Below, one piece after another: positions 43,882 to 52,515 of a stretch of 64,000 nucleotides of DNA (position 1 is the stretch's first letter; every line of letters starts with the position of its first letter). The notes beneath the pieces were generated by a model. It was not told where the DNA came from. It made no database searches and worked only from the letters and a program-made list of their open reading frames with translations. The DNA is from Aeromicrobium panaciterrae (GTDB taxonomy: Bacteria > Actinomycetota > Actinomycetes > Propionibacteriales > Nocardioidaceae). The stretch spans positions 558,001-622,000 of the forward strand of contig NZ_JAVDWH010000001.1 in assembly GCF_031457275.1 (NCBI RefSeq). The letters are read 5' to 3'. The position numbers were made by a program, and so were the translations under genes.

Positions 43882-44390
43882 GCGGAAATGGATTCGATGC
43901 CCTGTTTGCATGCTGGGAACAGGATCAACAAGCCCCGCAGTCTGATGGCGACACCCTGCCGTCGCACCATCCGCAGTGTCTGGGATGTGGCGTTCAGAAT
44001 CCGCACGGTCACCATCTGGAGGCTCGCCGCGAAGGGGCTAACGCAGTCGTTGCGACGCACAAGTTCGATGCCCGCCACGTCGGTGCCCCAGGCATTGCTC
44101 ACGGTGGGGCTGTGGCGACAGTGCTGGACGACCTCTATGGGTTCCTCCTGTACGCCATCGGAAACCTCGCGGTCACCCGCAAGCTTGAGGTCGAGTACCT
44201 CCGACCTGTGCTCCTGGATGTCGAGTACTCACTGCGAGCGGTCAGCACAAAGCCGGACGGTCGCAAGATCCGTATGTCGGCCACCCTCGAAGACGTCGCT
44301 GGACAAGTTATTGCTCGATCCGTCGCGCTTTTTCTCATCGTTGAGATTGAGCACTTCACTAGCCACGGAATGCCTGACACGGCTTCTTAG
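43878..44390 (+). CDS. PaaI-type hotdog thioesterase
   Basis: A 170-aa hotdog-fold protein: CLGCGVQNPHGHHLEAR at residues 35-51 and GIAHGGAVATVLDDLYG at 74-90, the latter the PaaI/4HBT active helix. It presumably hydrolyses an acyl-CoA. Position in the TetR operon beside a MMPL transporter suggests a role with lipid or aromatic acyl compounds; inference. Confidence 0.85.
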   Translation: MSGNGFDALFACWEQDQQAPQSDGDTLPSHHPQCLGCGVQNPHGHHLEARREGANAVVATHKFDARHVGAPGIAHGGAVATVLDDLYGFLLYAIGNLAVTRKLEVEYLRPVLLDVEYSLRAVSTKPDGRKIRMSATLEDVAGQVIARSVALFLIVEIEHFTSHGMPDTAS

Positions 44391-44894
44391 CAAGTCCCGC
44401 GGGTGGACGGATGCTGAGAATGTATTTTGTGGGTGCTGTGTTACAAAGGGCGCACCCAAGCCGACCAAGCGAGCCAGCTCAGCTCTGAACGTGCCGATCC
44501 ATCGAGTCCGGCCATCGGGCCGACTGTGCAGGCCGTGCGCGGGCTCCGCCCTTGCGCGCGGCGCTGCCCATCCGGACCGAAGACCGGGCAGCGAGTGGCT
44601 GAGCATTCGTTTCACGCGCGGGTGAGAACGCGGCTTTCCGACGGTCACTGATCGGCGCCCCTCCACACGGATGCGCAACTGGGCCATGCACCGAACGTCG
44701 CGGAAGATGAGCGCATCCATGCGAAGCCTCTGCGCCACCCCACGAGCTACGCATCAGCGCCCGCCAGAAAGCCGCTCGGTGGTCGGGTCGGGGATTTGCC
44801 CCGGATTTGCCCCGATGGCGAACACGTTGAGTTTGAATCGCAACGGAATCATTCGCTGCAACGTGTGCAATCGGTGCAAGCTCGATCCAGCGCC
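44391..44894. other. Noncoding right end of the element
   Basis: Five hundred bases without a credible gene. It holds a hairpin (TGGGTGC at 44430-44436 with GCACCCA at 44452-44458) that may end the tetR operon, and the right arm-type repeats. The minus-strand frame 44479-44949 is a tRNA shadow (see rejected items). Confidence 0.6.
44795..44813 (+). repeat. Candidate integrase arm site, right
   Basis: Two TTTGCCCC copies with 11-bp period (44795-44802 and 44806-44813), 81 bp inside attR, same orientation as the left pair. Confidence 0.55.
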
Positions 44895-44940
44895 CTCGTA
44901 ATGAAAAGGTCATCGGTTCGATTCCGATAAGCGGCTCCAC
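44895..44940 (+). repeat. attR, 46-bp direct repeat
   Basis: Copy of the 3' part of tRNA-Thr including CCA, identical to 37329-37374. No 5' half of a tRNA precedes it, so it is not a functional gene. Confidence 0.93.
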
Positions 44941-44963
44941 GGAAATCAAAGTGTGAATCTCGG

Positions 44964-44969
44964 TAGTGT
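44964..44969 (+). promoter_or_regulatory. Candidate -10 box of the PucR-type gene
   Basis: TAGTGT ends seven nucleotides before ATG 44977, directly beyond attR. Confidence 0.35.
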
Positions 44970-44976
44970 CCCGGTC

Positions 44977-46248
44977 ATGAGCACGAGTGCCGGCGATCCG
45001 GCGAATGTTCCTCCCGACGCGCTGGTGCTCGAGTTGCGTCGCACGGCCGCTGAACTGCTGCGGGATGTGTCGTCGTACGCGGACGACATGTTTGCGTACC
45101 TCCTCGAGCGCATCCCGGAAGCTGGCGCCGATGACGAGATCCGCGGACTGACTCTCGGATCGTGCTCGTCGAACCTAGAAGCGGCGCTTTCGATGATTCG
45201 ACACGGAATAGACGTGAGCGCGGCGACTGCACCTGTCACGGCCTTGGAGCATGCGCGCGCCATGGCGGCTCGCGGCTACAGCGTCGACGTGATGCTGCGC
45301 TTCTATCGCCTGGGCCACGCCTACTTCAGTGAGCGCATGCTCTCCAAGGTCACGGACGTGGTCGAAGACCCAACGCTCGCACTCGGGGTGGTGGCCAGCC
45401 TTCAGCGGTACGCGTTCCCTTACGCCGACCGCATCTCCAGCGAGGTTGCCGCCGAGTATGGTGCCGAACTCGATCGCATACAAAACCGAGCCCGAGCGGC
45501 CCGGACCGATGCCGTCCGTGGTCTGATAGCCGGCGACAAGATCGACCTCGGGCGAGCCGAAAGAGCGTTGTCACACCGGCTCACAGGATGGCAGACCGCC
45601 TTCATTTGCTGGACCGAGCGCGATGATGCTGATCTCGGAGGCATCGGAGCGGTGGCGGGTGCGCACTTCGGTTCCGTTCATCCTCTGCTCGTCGCGGACG
45701 GAGCTCAGGCGCTGTGGGGGTGGGTTTCCACCACTCACGCACCCGACGTGACACCTGGGGGCCTCACGGCACTGGCCGACCAGATCCCGTCGTCGGTCCG
45801 GATCTCCCTCGGTACGCCAGCAGAGGGCCCCGGCGGCTTCCGCGACTCCCATGCCCAGGCTCAGCGCGCCCGGCGGATAGTTCACCTTTCAGGTCGGGCG
45901 GTGCCGCTGACTCCATACGCTGAGATCGCTCTCGTCGACATGATGAGCGGCGACCTGGAGCTTGCCCGCGCATTCGTCTCTTCTGAGCTTGGTGCCCTTG
46001 CTGTCGTGGGACGTCGAGAGGAAGAGGATCGGCGGACTCTGTTGGCAGTCCTCGACGCACAGGGAGGACTGGCAGCCGCAGCGAAGGCACTCGGTGTGCA
46101 TCGCAACACCGTGCTTCAGCGTATGCACCGGGCAGAGGAACTCAGAGGGCGTCCTGCCACGACACGAGTTGCCGAGCTGCACGCCGCACTGCAGCTCGTC
46201 CATGTGCTCGGACCAGTGATACTTGCCCCGGAGCCTGGCAAAACCTAA
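44977..46248 (+). CDS. PucR/CdaR-type transcriptional regulator
   Basis: A 423-aa regulator. A helical N-terminal domain (LRRTAAELLRDVSSYADDMFAY) is followed by a GGDEF-like middle region (RISLGTPAEGPGGFRDSHAQAQRARRI), as in the PucR family, and a C-terminal HTH (GGLAAAAKALGVHRNTVLQRMHRAEEL, HTH_30). ATG 44977 is chosen over 44953 by the -10 spacing. It stands 79 bp before the desaturase fusion, in the same direction, and likely activates it. Confidence 0.86.
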   Translation: MSTSAGDPANVPPDALVLELRRTAAELLRDVSSYADDMFAYLLERIPEAGADDEIRGLTLGSCSSNLEAALSMIRHGIDVSAATAPVTALEHARAMAARGYSVDVMLRFYRLGHAYFSERMLSKVTDVVEDPTLALGVVASLQRYAFPYADRISSEVAAEYGAELDRIQNRARAARTDAVRGLIAGDKIDLGRAERALSHRLTGWQTAFICWTERDDADLGGIGAVAGAHFGSVHPLLVADGAQALWGWVSTTHAPDVTPGGLTALADQIPSSVRISLGTPAEGPGGFRDSHAQAQRARRIVHLSGRAVPLTPYAEIALVDMMSGDLELARAFVSSELGALAVVGRREEEDRRTLLAVLDAQGGLAAAAKALGVHRNTVLQRMHRAEELRGRPATTRVAELHAALQLVHVLGPVILAPEPGKT

Positions 46249-46315
46249 CCGACGGTGTGCTGCCAGCACATTGTGCTGGGCTCGAAACCCCTAGTGCCAA
46301 GCAGCTCGCGGTTCG

Positions 46316-46321
46316 TATGGT
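46316..46321 (+). promoter_or_regulatory. Candidate -10 box of the desaturase fusion
   Basis: TATGGT ends six nucleotides before ATG 46328. Confidence 0.42.
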
Positions 46322-46327
46322 GCAGGC

Positions 46328-48331
46328 ATGTCAGCAACCGCAGAGCAAGCCACAGCCTCGCGCCACGCACTCCCTGACCCGGGTGAAGGTGTCCCAGTGA
46401 TCTCGTGGCCTATTGTCGGCATCTTCTGCGGTGCCGTTGCGGTGTTCGCGTTCTCCACATGGGCGGCGGTGGCCGACAGGCTTCCCGCCCCGGCGACGGT
46501 CTCGCTCAGCGCGGGTGCGATCTTCGTGCTGTTCACGGTGCTGCACGATGCCGCGCACTACTCAATCAGCACTCACCGCTGGGTCAATGTGGCGTTCGGC
46601 CGGGTCGCGATGCTGTTCGTCTCGCCACTGATCTCGTTCAAGTCGTTCGCCTTCATTCACATTGAGCACCACCGCAACACCAACGACGACGAGAACGACC
46701 CTGACCATTTCGTCAGCGGCGCGCCAATGTGGCAGCTTCCCGTCCGGTTCCCCCTGATGGACGTGCCGTACCTGGCCTTTCTGATTCGCAATGTAAAGCG
46801 CCGGCCCAGGGCCGAGGTCTTGGAGACCGTGTTCCTGATGGTTGCGACCATCACAGTGATTGTCATTTGCGCATTCACCGGTCAGCTGTGGACCCTGGCA
46901 CTGATCTATCTGATCCCCGAACGAATCGCCATGTTCGTACTGGCGTGGTGGTTCGACTGGTTGCCACACCACGACCTTGAGGACACTCAACAAGAGAACC
47001 GCTACCGGGCCACCCGCAACCGAGTCGGCTCGGAGTGGGTCCTCACACCGCTGCTTCTCTCGCAGAACTATCACCTCGTCCATCACCTGCACCCCTCGAT
47101 CCCCTTCTACCGCTACGTCGCGACGTGGCGGCGAAACGAGGAGGCATACCTCGAGCGGGACGCTGCGATCGGAACCGTCTTCGGCCAGCAGCTCGACGCA
47201 GACGAGTACCGGGAGTGGAAGCGTCTGAATGGCACGCTCGCCCGTCTTCTGCCCGTACGTATGCCGAAGCGCTCGTCCGCCGGCGCCGCGGTGTTCCACT
47301 CACTCAGGGTCGCTGGCGTCGACCGTTTGACCAACGACAGTGCACTGGTCCGCTTCGACGTTCCTGACGACCTACTCGATCAGTTCTCCTTCGAGCCCGG
47401 TCAGCACGTCACCGTCCGTACGAACCTCGGAGGCGAAGGCGTACGGCGCAACTATTCGATCTGCTCCGCCTCGACCTCGGACGCGCTGGAGATCGCGGTC
47501 AAGCACATTCCCGGGGGCGCCTTCTCTACTTTCGTCATGGAACAGCTACGAGCCGGCGACACACTCGAACTGATGACACCGACCGGCTCGTTCGGCACTC
47601 CGCTTAACCCGCTTGCGACCAAGAACTATGTGGCGATCGCCGCCGGTAGCGGTATCACCCCTGTCCTCTCGATCCTGCAAACGACGCTCGAAGTCGAAAC
47701 CGAAAGTCGCTTCACCCTGATTTACGGCAACCGAGACGCGGACAGCACGATGTTTCGGGAGGAGTTGGATGATCTCGAGTCGCGTTACGCCGACCGACTA
47801 TGGGTCATTCACGTGCGTTCTCGCGACCCGCGACACCCAGAGCACCTCCGTGGTCGCGTCGATCGGCCGAAGCTCGATCAATGGCTCAGCTCCGAGCTGG
47901 CTGAGGACTCGGTGGACGACTGGTTCCTGTGTGGGCCGGTCGAGATGGTGACCGATCTGCGCGGACATCTCATCGAAACCGGAGCCGAGCCGGACAGCAT
48001 CCACGTAGAGCTCTTTCACGGCTTCCAGAAACCGAAGGCTGCCGATGGCTTCGCCCCATCAACTGTCGGGGTGAACCTGCGCGGCCGTCGGCACGAGGTC
48101 CCGCTCGCTGCGGGCGACACGGTTCTTGAATCAGCGCTCAAGGCGGGGTTGGACGCGCCCTACGCCTGCCTCGGCGGAGCATGTGGAACCTGCAAGGCGA
48201 AGGTTCTGCTGGGGTCGGTGTCGATGGATCAGAATTTCGCACTCTCGACCGCCGTCGTTGAGGCTGGCTACGTGCTCACCTGCCAGGCTCACCCCACCAC
48301 CGACGAGGTCAACGTTGACTACGACGGGTGA
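46328..48331 (+). CDS. Fatty-acid-desaturase-like hydroxylase fused to ferredoxin reductase and 2Fe-2S ferredoxin
   Basis: A 667-aa, three-domain, probably self-sufficient membrane oxygenase. Residues 1 to about 310: desaturase-like, several transmembrane helices and His boxes HDAAHY, HIEHHRNTN and HLVHHLHP. Residues about 320-560: FNR-type reductase with RRNYSIC (FAD), AAGSGITPVLSI (NAD(P)) and FLCGPVEMV. Residues about 570-667: plant-type ferredoxin, Cys in CLGGACGTC and a later LTCQAHP. Electrons would pass NAD(P)H-FAD-2Fe2S-diiron in one chain. Substrate could be a fatty acid, alkane or terpenoid. Not AlkB by its His-box spacing as I read it. Confidence 0.87.
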   Translation: MSATAEQATASRHALPDPGEGVPVISWPIVGIFCGAVAVFAFSTWAAVADRLPAPATVSLSAGAIFVLFTVLHDAAHYSISTHRWVNVAFGRVAMLFVSPLISFKSFAFIHIEHHRNTNDDENDPDHFVSGAPMWQLPVRFPLMDVPYLAFLIRNVKRRPRAEVLETVFLMVATITVIVICAFTGQLWTLALIYLIPERIAMFVLAWWFDWLPHHDLEDTQQENRYRATRNRVGSEWVLTPLLLSQNYHLVHHLHPSIPFYRYVATWRRNEEAYLERDAAIGTVFGQQLDADEYREWKRLNGTLARLLPVRMPKRSSAGAAVFHSLRVAGVDRLTNDSALVRFDVPDDLLDQFSFEPGQHVTVRTNLGGEGVRRNYSICSASTSDALEIAVKHIPGGAFSTFVMEQLRAGDTLELMTPTGSFGTPLNPLATKNYVAIAAGSGITPVLSILQTTLEVETESRFTLIYGNRDADSTMFREELDDLESRYADRLWVIHVRSRDPRHPEHLRGRVDRPKLDQWLSSELAEDSVDDWFLCGPVEMVTDLRGHLIETGAEPDSIHVELFHGFQKPKAADGFAPSTVGVNLRGRRHEVPLAAGDTVLESALKAGLDAPYACLGGACGTCKAKVLLGSVSMDQNFALSTAVVEAGYVLTCQAHPTTDEVNVDYDG

Positions 48332-48343
48332 ACCGGGCTGCCT

Positions 48344-49291
48344 TCAACTACTCGTTGTACCGGTGCGCGGCTTGGAGAACCGAGCCCACAGCGCTTGATG
48401 GATTGCCAGCGTCGCCCAGCCAGCGAGGGCCATACCGGTGATGTTGATCAACAGCTGCAAGGTGCTTCCCCAGATCTCGTGGCCCACCCCGAACGCGAGA
48501 CCTAGCGCCACATTGCCGGCTGCCGGGATGGTCGTCACCGATATGAAGACCCCGGACAGACCTCCCGCTTTCGCGGAGATCAGCGACAGGACCCCAGCTG
48601 CGGCGGCGATGACCGCAACGATGAACGACCACCTGTCGGGCGAGTAGATGAATGCGGTCTGTGGTCGGGGACCAGTCACGTCGTCCACCGTGATCCAGCC
48701 CAGTCCGCGTCCGATCAGCGCCGCGACTGTGGTCGCCAAGATCGCGACAACGAATCCAATGAGCAGAGTTCGGGCGGACAACGCCAACAGGGAGTAGCGC
48801 CGACGAACCAGGGCCACACCAACAGCGGCCACCGCGCCGAACTCTGGTCCGAGGACCATGGCCCCGATCACCAAGATTTGAGAATCGAGGATGATGGCGA
48901 TGCTGGCGATCAGCGTCGCCAAGACCATGAAGCTGAGATAGGTCCAGTTCAGCTCAGAGTCCTCGTACGCACGGTTGGTGACATCAACCCAGACCACAGC
49001 GTCCGCGCTGCTCCCCGGCGTTCGCCGCTCTGCGATCAGACCCTCCTCGGACAGCCACGCTTGGACCGGCTCAGCGTGGATGCTTCCCGACTCGTGCAGG
49101 CCGATGTCGCGGAGCTGGTCGATCAACGCGTTGGCACCTTCGCGAGCAACATCGACGAGGACGACATCACCCTTGGGACGCACCGCAGCACCCCTCAGGA
49201 TCGAGAGGCTACTGACTGCCGGGTCGTCAGCCATGATCGACAAAACATCATCGGTCAGATCCGCAGGCGAGGTGATCCTCAAATGCAGCAT
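48344..49291 (-). CDS. DUF389 membrane protein
   Basis: A 315-aa protein: an N-terminal cytosolic region (LHLRITSPADLTDDVLSIMADD) and about six transmembrane segments, with ILVIGAMVLGPEFGAVAAVGVALV typical of DUF389/TIGR00341. ATG 49291 is chosen over the longer frame that overlaps kdpE. It begins four bases after kdpE ends, so it is likely in the kdp operon. Family function unknown. Confidence 0.82.
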   Translation of the reverse strand: MLHLRITSPADLTDDVLSIMADDPAVSSLSILRGAAVRPKGDVVLVDVAREGANALIDQLRDIGLHESGSIHAEPVQAWLSEEGLIAERRTPGSSADAVVWVDVTNRAYEDSELNWTYLSFMVLATLIASIAIILDSQILVIGAMVLGPEFGAVAAVGVALVRRRYSLLALSARTLLIGFVVAILATTVAALIGRGLGWITVDDVTGPRPQTAFIYSPDRWSFIVAVIAAAAGVLSLISAKAGGLSGVFISVTTIPAAGNVALGLAFGVGHEIWGSTLQLLINITGMALAGWATLAIHQALWARFSKPRTGTTSS

Positions 49292-49295
49292 GCGA

Positions 49296-49985
49296 TCAGT
49301 CTGACTGACGATCGGACACGAGCCGGTAACCAATTCCGGGATCCGTCAGGAAGATCGTCGGGCGCGATGGATCCTGTTCAAGCTTTCGCCGCAGCTGAGC
49401 CATGTAGACGCGCAGGTAGTTGGTCTCCCGGTCGTAGCCCGGCCCCCACACCTCATGCAGCAGGTCAGCCTGACGTACGAGGCGTCCGCCACTGCGCGCC
49501 AGCACCTCGACGATGTGCCATTCAGTCGGCGTGAGGCGCACGTCCGCTCCGCCGCGCGATGCCTTGCGCTCGGTGATGTCGAGCAAGACGTCTCCGACTT
49601 CGACGACCAGGGGTGATCCGTCACCTCCGCTGCGCCGAATTGCCGCCCGTACGCGTGCAAGTAGTTCCTCGATGTCGAACGGCTTGGTGATGTAGTCGTC
49701 GGCACCCTCGTCGAGAGCCTCGACCTTGTCATCGGATTCGTGCCGCGCTGACAGAACTACGACCGGTACCTGCCCGTAGGCCCTCAGGCGCTTCAGCACC
49801 GTGACGCCGTCCAGATCAGGGAGACCGAGGTCGAGGATCACCACGTCCGGCATCCGCTCGTCGACGATCTGCAAAGCAGAGCGGCCATCTCCCGCCGTCT
49901 CGACGTCATAGCCACGAGCGCGCAAGTTGATCGAGAGAGTGCGCAGGATGGCGGGATCATCATCGACAGCGAGCACAAAGGTCAT
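49296..49985 (-). CDS. kdpE: Response regulator KdpE
   Basis: A 229-aa OmpR-type regulator. Receiver with phospho-acceptor Asp52 in VVILDLGLPDLDG and Lys in ITKPFD; C-terminal winged helix with ETNYLRVYMAQLRRKLE and GIGYRLV. ATG overlaps the kdpD stop. It should activate kdpFABC at low K+ or osmotic stress. Confidence 0.94.
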   Translation of the reverse strand: MTFVLAVDDDPAILRTLSINLRARGYDVETAGDGRSALQIVDERMPDVVILDLGLPDLDGVTVLKRLRAYGQVPVVVLSARHESDDKVEALDEGADDYITKPFDIEELLARVRAAIRRSGGDGSPLVVEVGDVLLDITERKASRGGADVRLTPTEWHIVEVLARSGGRLVRQADLLHEVWGPGYDRETNYLRVYMAQLRRKLEQDPSRPTIFLTDPGIGYRLVSDRQSD

Positions 49986-52504
49986 TGAGCGTCTCCATCC
50001 GCGGTCCGCAACGGGAGGTCGGCGACGAACGTCAATCCACCGCCAGGTGTGTCCTCGGCGGACAACGTACCGCCCATCGCCTCGGTCAGCCCGCGTGCAA
50101 CGGCGAGACCAAGACCCACTCCTTCACCGCGAGGAACGTCACCCAGCCGTTGGAACGGCTCAAACAGTCGATCGCGTTCGGCTGGTGGAACCCCGGGACC
50201 TGTGTCGACTACTCGTATGAGCGCGCGACCGGCCAACACGGATGCGTCGACGCGCACCGATGTGTTCTCTGGTGCGTAGCTGAGGGCATTTGCAACGAGG
50301 TTCGCCACGACGCGCTCGAGCAGACCTGCGTCGGCTGCGATCAGCGCCGCGGCAGGGTCGATGTCTACGACGACCCGCTCGCTGCCGGCCAGAGAAGACA
50401 CGGCGTCGCGGATGACCCCTTCGACCTCAACTTCGTCGACATGCGCCTTGACAGCACCCATCTGAAGGCGGCTCATGTCGAGCAGATTGGCAACGAGATC
50501 GTCGAGTCGATCCGCCGATTCCTCGACTGTCGCGAGCAGAGCCTCTTCGTCCTCAGGCGACCAGTCGATGTCGGTGTTCCGCAGACTACTGATCGCAGCC
50601 TTGACTGCGGCCAGCGGCGAACGAAGGTCGTGCGAGACGGCGGCCAGCAGTGCTGTGCGCGTGCGGTCGGCTTCCTCAAGTGCGTGCCGCTCTCCGCTCT
50701 CGGCAGCCGCCCGGCGCCGCTCGCCTATGACCGCAGCGTGCGCGGCGTATGCCTTCAGAAGTCGCTGGTCCGCTGCCGGAAGAGGTCGTCCGATCAGCGC
50801 GAGGCGCGACTCATCGTCGATCTTCACGCTGACATCTGCATCGGCGAGCGCAGCGATCGGAGCGCCGTATGCCTTGCGAACGTGATCTCCCGTGGCGATG
50901 ATCGCCGCTCCGCGCATGCCGAACAGTTCGCACGCACTGGCAAGCAGCTCTGGGAAGTCATGGGCGTGGAGCAGGTTGTGCGAAAGCACAGTCAGCGCGT
51001 CTGCTTCCGCGCTCGCCTTCTCCGCCTGTGCGGTACGGCGTGCTGCCAGGTCAACCACGGACGACACGGCGATGGCGACGATGACGAAGAGCACCAGTGC
51101 GAAGGCGTTCTCGCCGCTCGCGATCGTGATCTTTCCCGTGGGCGGGGTGAAGAAGAAGTTGAGGCAAAAGCCGCTCACCAGGGCCTGAACGACAGCAGGA
51201 CGGAGGCCGCCAATCAGAGCTGTCGCAACGACCAAGCCCATGAAGAACAGCGACTCCGTGGGCAATCCGTGGAAGTCAGGGGTGACCAGCAGGAGTCCAG
51301 AAAGTACGAACGGTCCCAAGATGCCGACCGCATAGCCGAGTAGCCGACGTCGTCGACCCAGCTCGGGAGTCGCGCGTACGTTTCCTTTCTTTCGGCGCGC
51401 TTGGTCGTGCGTGACGATGTGGACGTCGATGTCTCCTGACTCCGCGATCACGATCTCGCCGATTCCCGGGTTGACCAGCGTCGAAAGCCGTCCTCGCCGA
51501 CTCGCGCCGATGATGATCTGGGTGGCGTTCTCAGCGCGCGCAAAGTCGAGAATCGCCGTCGCCGCGTCGTCTCCGACGACCGTGTGGAAGCTGCCGCCCA
51601 TGTCCTCGGTCATCGCGTGGAGCTTGTGCAGGCGCGCTGGATCCATCTGAACCAGCCCGTCGCCGCGCGTCACGTACAGCGCCATCCACGCCCCGCCGCC
51701 CGTACGCGAAGCGATGCGAGCGGCTCGCCGAAGCAATACCTCGGACTCTGGGCCGCCGGTCACCGCGACAACCAGACGCTCGCGGGCAGCCCACGTCGAG
51801 TCGATCTGGTGCTGGTCGCGATAGCGGTCCATTCCTTCGTCGACCCGATCGGCCAACCACAGCAGCGCCAACTCGCGCAGGGCCGTGAGGTTGCCCTCCC
51901 GGAAGAACTGGGACATTGCTGCATCGATCTTGTCCGCGGAGTAGATGTTGCCGTGCGCCATTCGGCGTCGAAGCGACTGCGGGCTCATGTCGACGAGTTC
52001 GATCGCGTCGGCCTGTCGCACGATCTTGTCGGGCACTGTCTCGCGCTGGCGAATCCCGGTGATCGACTCGACCACGTCGTTGAGGGACTCCAGGTGCTGG
52101 ATGTTGACCGTGGTGATGACGCAGATCCCGGCGTCGAGCAGCGTCTCAATGTCCTGCCAGCGCTTCTCGTTCTCCGTACCTGTCACATTCGTATGTGCGA
52201 GCTCGTCGACCAGCGCCACCTCGGGGTTGCGAACGAGGATTGCCGGCAGATCCATCTCTTCGTACGAGGTGCCTCGATAGTCAATGCGACGGCGCGGAAT
52301 GACCTCTAGATCGGCCACCTGCTCGGCGGTGTGGAGTCTGCCGTGTGTCTCGACGAACCCGACCACGACATCGGTGCCACGCGATGCCCGACGCTGGCCT
52401 TCATCGAGCATCGCGAACGTCTTGCCAACGCCGGGTGAGGCACCGAGGTACACCCTCAGGATGCCTCGCTGCCTCGCCTCGGTCTCCACGTTCTCAGTGT
52501 GCAC
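49982..52504 (-). CDS. kdpD: Sensor histidine kinase KdpD
   Basis: An 840-aa sensor. N-terminal KdpD domain with Walker A GASPGVGKTFAML and GFVETHGR, a USP-like domain, four transmembrane helices (DUF4118), a GAF-like part, then HisKA with AVSHDLRSPLAAVKA and HATPase with ANALSYAPENT and DTGPGVPPAERDRLFEPF. It begins 11 bases after kdpC ends. GTG start. Confidence 0.95.
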   Translation of the reverse strand: MHTENVETEARQRGILRVYLGASPGVGKTFAMLDEGQRRASRGTDVVVGFVETHGRLHTAEQVADLEVIPRRRIDYRGTSYEEMDLPAILVRNPEVALVDELAHTNVTGTENEKRWQDIETLLDAGICVITTVNIQHLESLNDVVESITGIRQRETVPDKIVRQADAIELVDMSPQSLRRRMAHGNIYSADKIDAAMSQFFREGNLTALRELALLWLADRVDEGMDRYRDQHQIDSTWAARERLVVAVTGGPESEVLLRRAARIASRTGGGAWMALYVTRGDGLVQMDPARLHKLHAMTEDMGGSFHTVVGDDAATAILDFARAENATQIIIGASRRGRLSTLVNPGIGEIVIAESGDIDVHIVTHDQARRKKGNVRATPELGRRRRLLGYAVGILGPFVLSGLLLVTPDFHGLPTESLFFMGLVVATALIGGLRPAVVQALVSGFCLNFFFTPPTGKITIASGENAFALVLFVIVAIAVSSVVDLAARRTAQAEKASAEADALTVLSHNLLHAHDFPELLASACELFGMRGAAIIATGDHVRKAYGAPIAALADADVSVKIDDESRLALIGRPLPAADQRLLKAYAAHAAVIGERRRAAAESGERHALEEADRTRTALLAAVSHDLRSPLAAVKAAISSLRNTDIDWSPEDEEALLATVEESADRLDDLVANLLDMSRLQMGAVKAHVDEVEVEGVIRDAVSSLAGSERVVVDIDPAAALIAADAGLLERVVANLVANALSYAPENTSVRVDASVLAGRALIRVVDTGPGVPPAERDRLFEPFQRLGDVPRGEGVGLGLAVARGLTEAMGGTLSAEDTPGGGLTFVADLPLRTADGDAQ

Positions 52505-52515
52505 CGGCGACTAAC

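Larger units (their letters stand above)
37329..44940. mobile_element. AICE-like integrated element at tRNA-Thr
   Basis: A 7,566-bp unit, measured from repeat start to repeat start, bounded by two identical 46-bp repeats. The gene order from the tRNA inwards is int, xis, rep and a small HTH gene on the minus strand, like the rep-xis-int module of pSAM2-type actinomycete elements. Then come an MMPL transporter, TetR and a thioesterase as cargo. No FtsK-like transfer gene, relaxase or phage structural gene is present, so it is likely not self-transmissible. Confidence 0.9.

Noticed and set aside
44895..44940. Second tRNA-Thr gene
   Set aside because: Only the 3' part from the anticodon loop is present; no D-arm or 5' acceptor strand precedes it.
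44479..44949. Minus-strand ORF containing IGIEPMTFSLRG
   Set aside because: This peptide is the familiar shadow translation antisense to tRNA genes; here it arises from the attR copy of tRNA-Thr.
49985..51343. 452-aa plus-strand ORF antisense to kdpD
   Set aside because: Shadow of kdpD, which has complete motifs on the minus strand.
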